A DNA stretch of 64,000 nt, from positions 2,294,001-2,358,000 of the forward strand of contig NZ_CP183834.1 of the NCBI RefSeq assembly GCF_049675895.1, in the 5' to 3' direction. The notes beneath the pieces are model-generated. The model was given only the letters and a program-made list of their open reading frames with translations. It was not told where the DNA came from and did no database searches. Position numbers and translations under genes: made by a program. The stretch is from Ampullimonas aquatilis (lineage in GTDB: Bacteria > Pseudomonadota > Gammaproteobacteria > Burkholderiales > Burkholderiaceae_D). Positions 62,034 to 64,000 of the stretch are shown here, piece after piece (position 1 is the first letter of the stretch; each line of letters starts with the position of its first letter).

Positions 62034-63740
62034 ATGCCGGAAAAAACCAAGCTTCCGCTCGGCAAACTCCTGATCCAGAAAGGTGTGATCAGCGAAGATC
62101 AATTGCGTATCACGCTGCTGGAACAAAAACGCAGCGGTGAGCAATTGGGCAAGCTGTTCATCAAGCTCGGTTTTGCGACAGAGGCCACCATTCGCGAGGC
62201 ATTGAGTGAAACCCTGAATCAGCAGAGTGCCGATCTTTCGCATCTGGTGGTCAGTGCCAACGCGTTGGGACTCATTCCCAAAGATATTGCCAAGCGTTAC
62301 CGTGTCTTTCCATTGGTCTACGACAGACTCCAGAAATCCCTCACACTGGGTATGTCTGATACCAATAATATTGTGGCACTTGATCAGATATCGGCCCTGA
62401 TTGGCAACGAGATAATCATTACCCCAATGCTGGCCAGTGAGTCCGATATCATGCGGGCAATTGACCAGTATTATGGATTTGATCTCTCCATTGATGGTAT
62501 TTTGCATGAGATTGAAACCGGTGAAGTCGATTATCAAAGCCTGCAGACCATCTCCAACGAATACAGCCAACCACTAGTCAGGCTGATTGATTCGCTACTG
62601 GCTGATGCAGTACAACAGGGTGCCTCGGATATCCATTTTGAACCTGAGCAGTTCTTCCTGAGAATCCGTTATCGGATCGATGGTGTATTGCGTCAGATCC
62701 GCAGTCTACACAAAACCTATTGGCCAGCCATGGCCGTGCGCCTGAAGGTCATGAGCGGCATGAATATCGCCGAAAATCGTGCACCGCAGGATGGTCGGAC
62801 ATCGATCAGTTTTTCCGGGCGGCAAATCGACTTTCGGGTCGCTGCACAACCGACCACGCACGGTGAGAATATTGTGCTGCGCATATTGGATCGACAAAAA
62901 GGCATTGTTCCCCTGGAGGGGTTGGGACTGACGGAAAATAATCTGACCCTGTTAAAGATCATGCTGGCGCGTCCTGAAGGGATCATCCTCGTCACTGGTC
63001 CGACAGGCAGCGGCAAATCGACGACCCTGTACTCCATTTTGAATCATGTCAATACGGATGCCGTCAACATCATGACGCTAGAGGATCCAGTCGAATATCC
63101 AATGACGATGATCCGCCAGACTTCAGTCAATGAATCCGCAAAAATGGGCTTTGCCAATGGTATCCGTTCCATGATGCGACAGGATCCGGACATTATTCTG
63201 GTTGGTGAAATCCGTGATGCAGAAACCGCTGAAATGGCCTTTCGTGCCGCAATGACAGGTCATCAGGTGTACTCGACACTACATACCAATTCGGCTATTG
63301 GCGCCATCTCTCGTCTGCTCGATATTGGTGTGTTGCCCGACATCATGGCGGGCAACATCATTGGTATGGTGGCACAGCGACTGATCCGCAAACTGTGCCC
63401 ACACTGTAAAACACCTTATCAACCCGACGCCATCGAATGCCGTTTGCTTGGTCTTGCGGTAGCACCACCCGATCTGACCATTTACCGTGCGACTGGATGT
63501 GAACACTGTGATCATTATGGTTATAAGGGACGGATGGCCATCATGGAGTTGCTCAAGACCAACTTTGATTTGGACGATCTGATCGGTCGCAGAGCCAGCA
63601 CCAGGGAATTGAGAAGCCTGGCGATGGAGAGTGGCTTTTCACCCCTGATCGAAGATGGTATTCGCCGGGTCCTGGATGGATCGACCTCATTGGATGAGAT
63701 ATCACGCGTGCTTGATCTCACCGAAAGGCTAAGTCTATGA
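62034..63740 (+). CDS. mshE: MSHA-type pilus assembly ATPase MshE (GspE/PilB family)
   Basis: ATPase of 568 residues powering pilus extension. N-terminal GspE_N domain (LGKLLIQKGVISEDQLRITL near 8), which in MshE binds cyclic-di-GMP through such repeated L-x3-L segments, then Walker A TGPTGSGKSTT near 322, an Asp box, Walker B MRQDPDIILVGEIRDAETAE near 382, and a zinc site with CPHC and CEHC near 461-489. GGAGG lies 8 nt before the ATG. Overlaps the next gene by ATGA. Confidence 0.93.
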   Translation: MPEKTKLPLGKLLIQKGVISEDQLRITLLEQKRSGEQLGKLFIKLGFATEATIREALSETLNQQSADLSHLVVSANALGLIPKDIAKRYRVFPLVYDRLQKSLTLGMSDTNNIVALDQISALIGNEIIITPMLASESDIMRAIDQYYGFDLSIDGILHEIETGEVDYQSLQTISNEYSQPLVRLIDSLLADAVQQGASDIHFEPEQFFLRIRYRIDGVLRQIRSLHKTYWPAMAVRLKVMSGMNIAENRAPQDGRTSISFSGRQIDFRVAAQPTTHGENIVLRILDRQKGIVPLEGLGLTENNLTLLKIMLARPEGIILVTGPTGSGKSTTLYSILNHVNTDAVNIMTLEDPVEYPMTMIRQTSVNESAKMGFANGIRSMMRQDPDIILVGEIRDAETAEMAFRAAMTGHQVYSTLHTNSAIGAISRLLDIGVLPDIMAGNIIGMVAQRLIRKLCPHCKTPYQPDAIECRLLGLAVAPPDLTIYRATGCEHCDHYGYKGRMAIMELLKTNFDLDDLIGRRASTRELRSLAMESGFSPLIEDGIRRVLDGSTSLDEISRVLDLTERLSL

Positions 63741-64000
63741 GCATGTATACCTATAGCTCGATGGATGTCACCGGGAAAATTGTCAGAGGCAGCATGGAGG
63801 CTGCCAACATTTCTGATCTGGAACTGCGCTTGAAACGCCTGGCACTTGATCTGATTGATTCGCATCCTGCAAAACAAAAAAGGCAGGCATTGGGTCAGAG
63901 CAGAATAAAACGGCAGGATCTGATCAACTTCTGTTTTCATCTCGAACAACTCATCGGTGCTGGCGTCCCCTTGCTGGAAAGTCTTGCCGACCTGCGAGAC
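63737..64000 (+). CDS. mshG: MshG-like inner membrane platform protein (GspF/PilC family), partial
   Basis: The first 88 residues, cut by the window end. MSMYTYSSMDVTGKIVRGSM and then RIKRQDLINFCFHLEQLIGAGVPLLESL match the cytoplasmic start of GspF/PilC proteins. Begins in ATGA with mshE. Confidence 0.85.
   Translation, partial: MSMYTYSSMDVTGKIVRGSMEAANISDLELRLKRLALDLIDSHPAKQKRQALGQSRIKRQDLINFCFHLEQLIGAGVPLLESLADLRD

Noticed and set aside
49247..64000. Second attachment site (attR) for the tRNA-Lys island
   Set aside because: No second copy of the tRNA 3' segment was seen by eye; the far end may be lost or outside the window.
1..64000. CRISPR arrays, rRNA genes and known riboswitches
   Set aside because: No regularly spaced short repeats of CRISPR type, no rRNA sequence and no recognised riboswitch leader (including before pnuC and queC) were found; the 134-bp tandem repeat near kdsA is not a CRISPR.

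Overview
The window reads as chromosome of a betaproteobacterium, most likely Burkholderiales and possibly Oxalobacteraceae-like (for example Undibacterium or Herminiimonas). The reasons are the order pyrG-kdsA-eno-ftsB, the pairs glyA-nrdR and tol-pal-cpoB-queC, a DUF1631 protein, and overall gene style. The genus is inference. Base composition is moderate, with an AT-rich, gene-poor patch at about 51.9-53.9 kb.

Layout. (1) About 0-15.6 kb is an iron and heme acquisition region, all on the + strand: a heme-type TonB receptor, the heme utilisation set hmuS-hmuT-(VOC protein)-hmuU-hmuV, a second VOC protein, two siderophore-type TonB receptors, two PepSY membrane proteins and a DUF4198 protein. 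(2) 15.7-22.3 kb holds pyrD, a GlcG/HbpS protein, a YdcF-like protein, an NlpC/P60 hydrolase, a patatin lipoprotein and outer-membrane phospholipase A. (3) 22.5-29.7 kb holds a DUF1631 protein, a cupin, a DUF455 ferritin-like protein, a gamma carbonic anhydrase, hslO, a Gly/Tyr-rich lipoprotein and a nicotinamide riboside salvage pair (pnuC plus a NadR-like kinase). (4) 29.7-34.7 kb is pyrG-kdsA-eno-ftsB on the - strand. (5) 36.1-39.5 kb is the ATP-grasp / alpha-E / transglutaminase trio. (6) 39.9-41.7 kb is glyA-nrdR. (7) 42.2-49.1 kb is an SDR gene, then ybgC-tolQRAB-pal-cpoB-queC. (8) At 49.17 kb a tRNA-Lys marks the start of a decayed integrative island of about 6 kb: a tyrosine integrase with an excisionase-like partner, a second recombinase with an N-domain-only paralogue, long non-coding DNA, and toxin-antitoxin relics. 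(9) 55.1-64 kb holds a DUF3761 protein, an orphan ABC ATPase and an MSHA-type pilus cluster (mshM-like, mshL, mshN, mshE, mshG) that runs off the window end.

Two structures are not explained by ordinary genes. The first is a family of seven short interspersed elements of about 80 bp. Each has two 15-bp boxes of the form TACT-N7-AGTA and a CGCACYTRA core 36-37 bp from the first box. They lie at gene edges between 7.6 and 43 kb. The second is a tandem repeat of 133-134 bp just upstream of kdsA. It copies the kdsA ribosome binding site, start codon and first ~18 codons three extra times, making a chain of small ORFs in which two end in an ATGA overlap with the next start, the last of these being kdsA itself.

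Starts were chosen by ribosome binding sites, ATGA overlaps and family N-termini. Product names come from motifs and remembered family features; no database search was possible.
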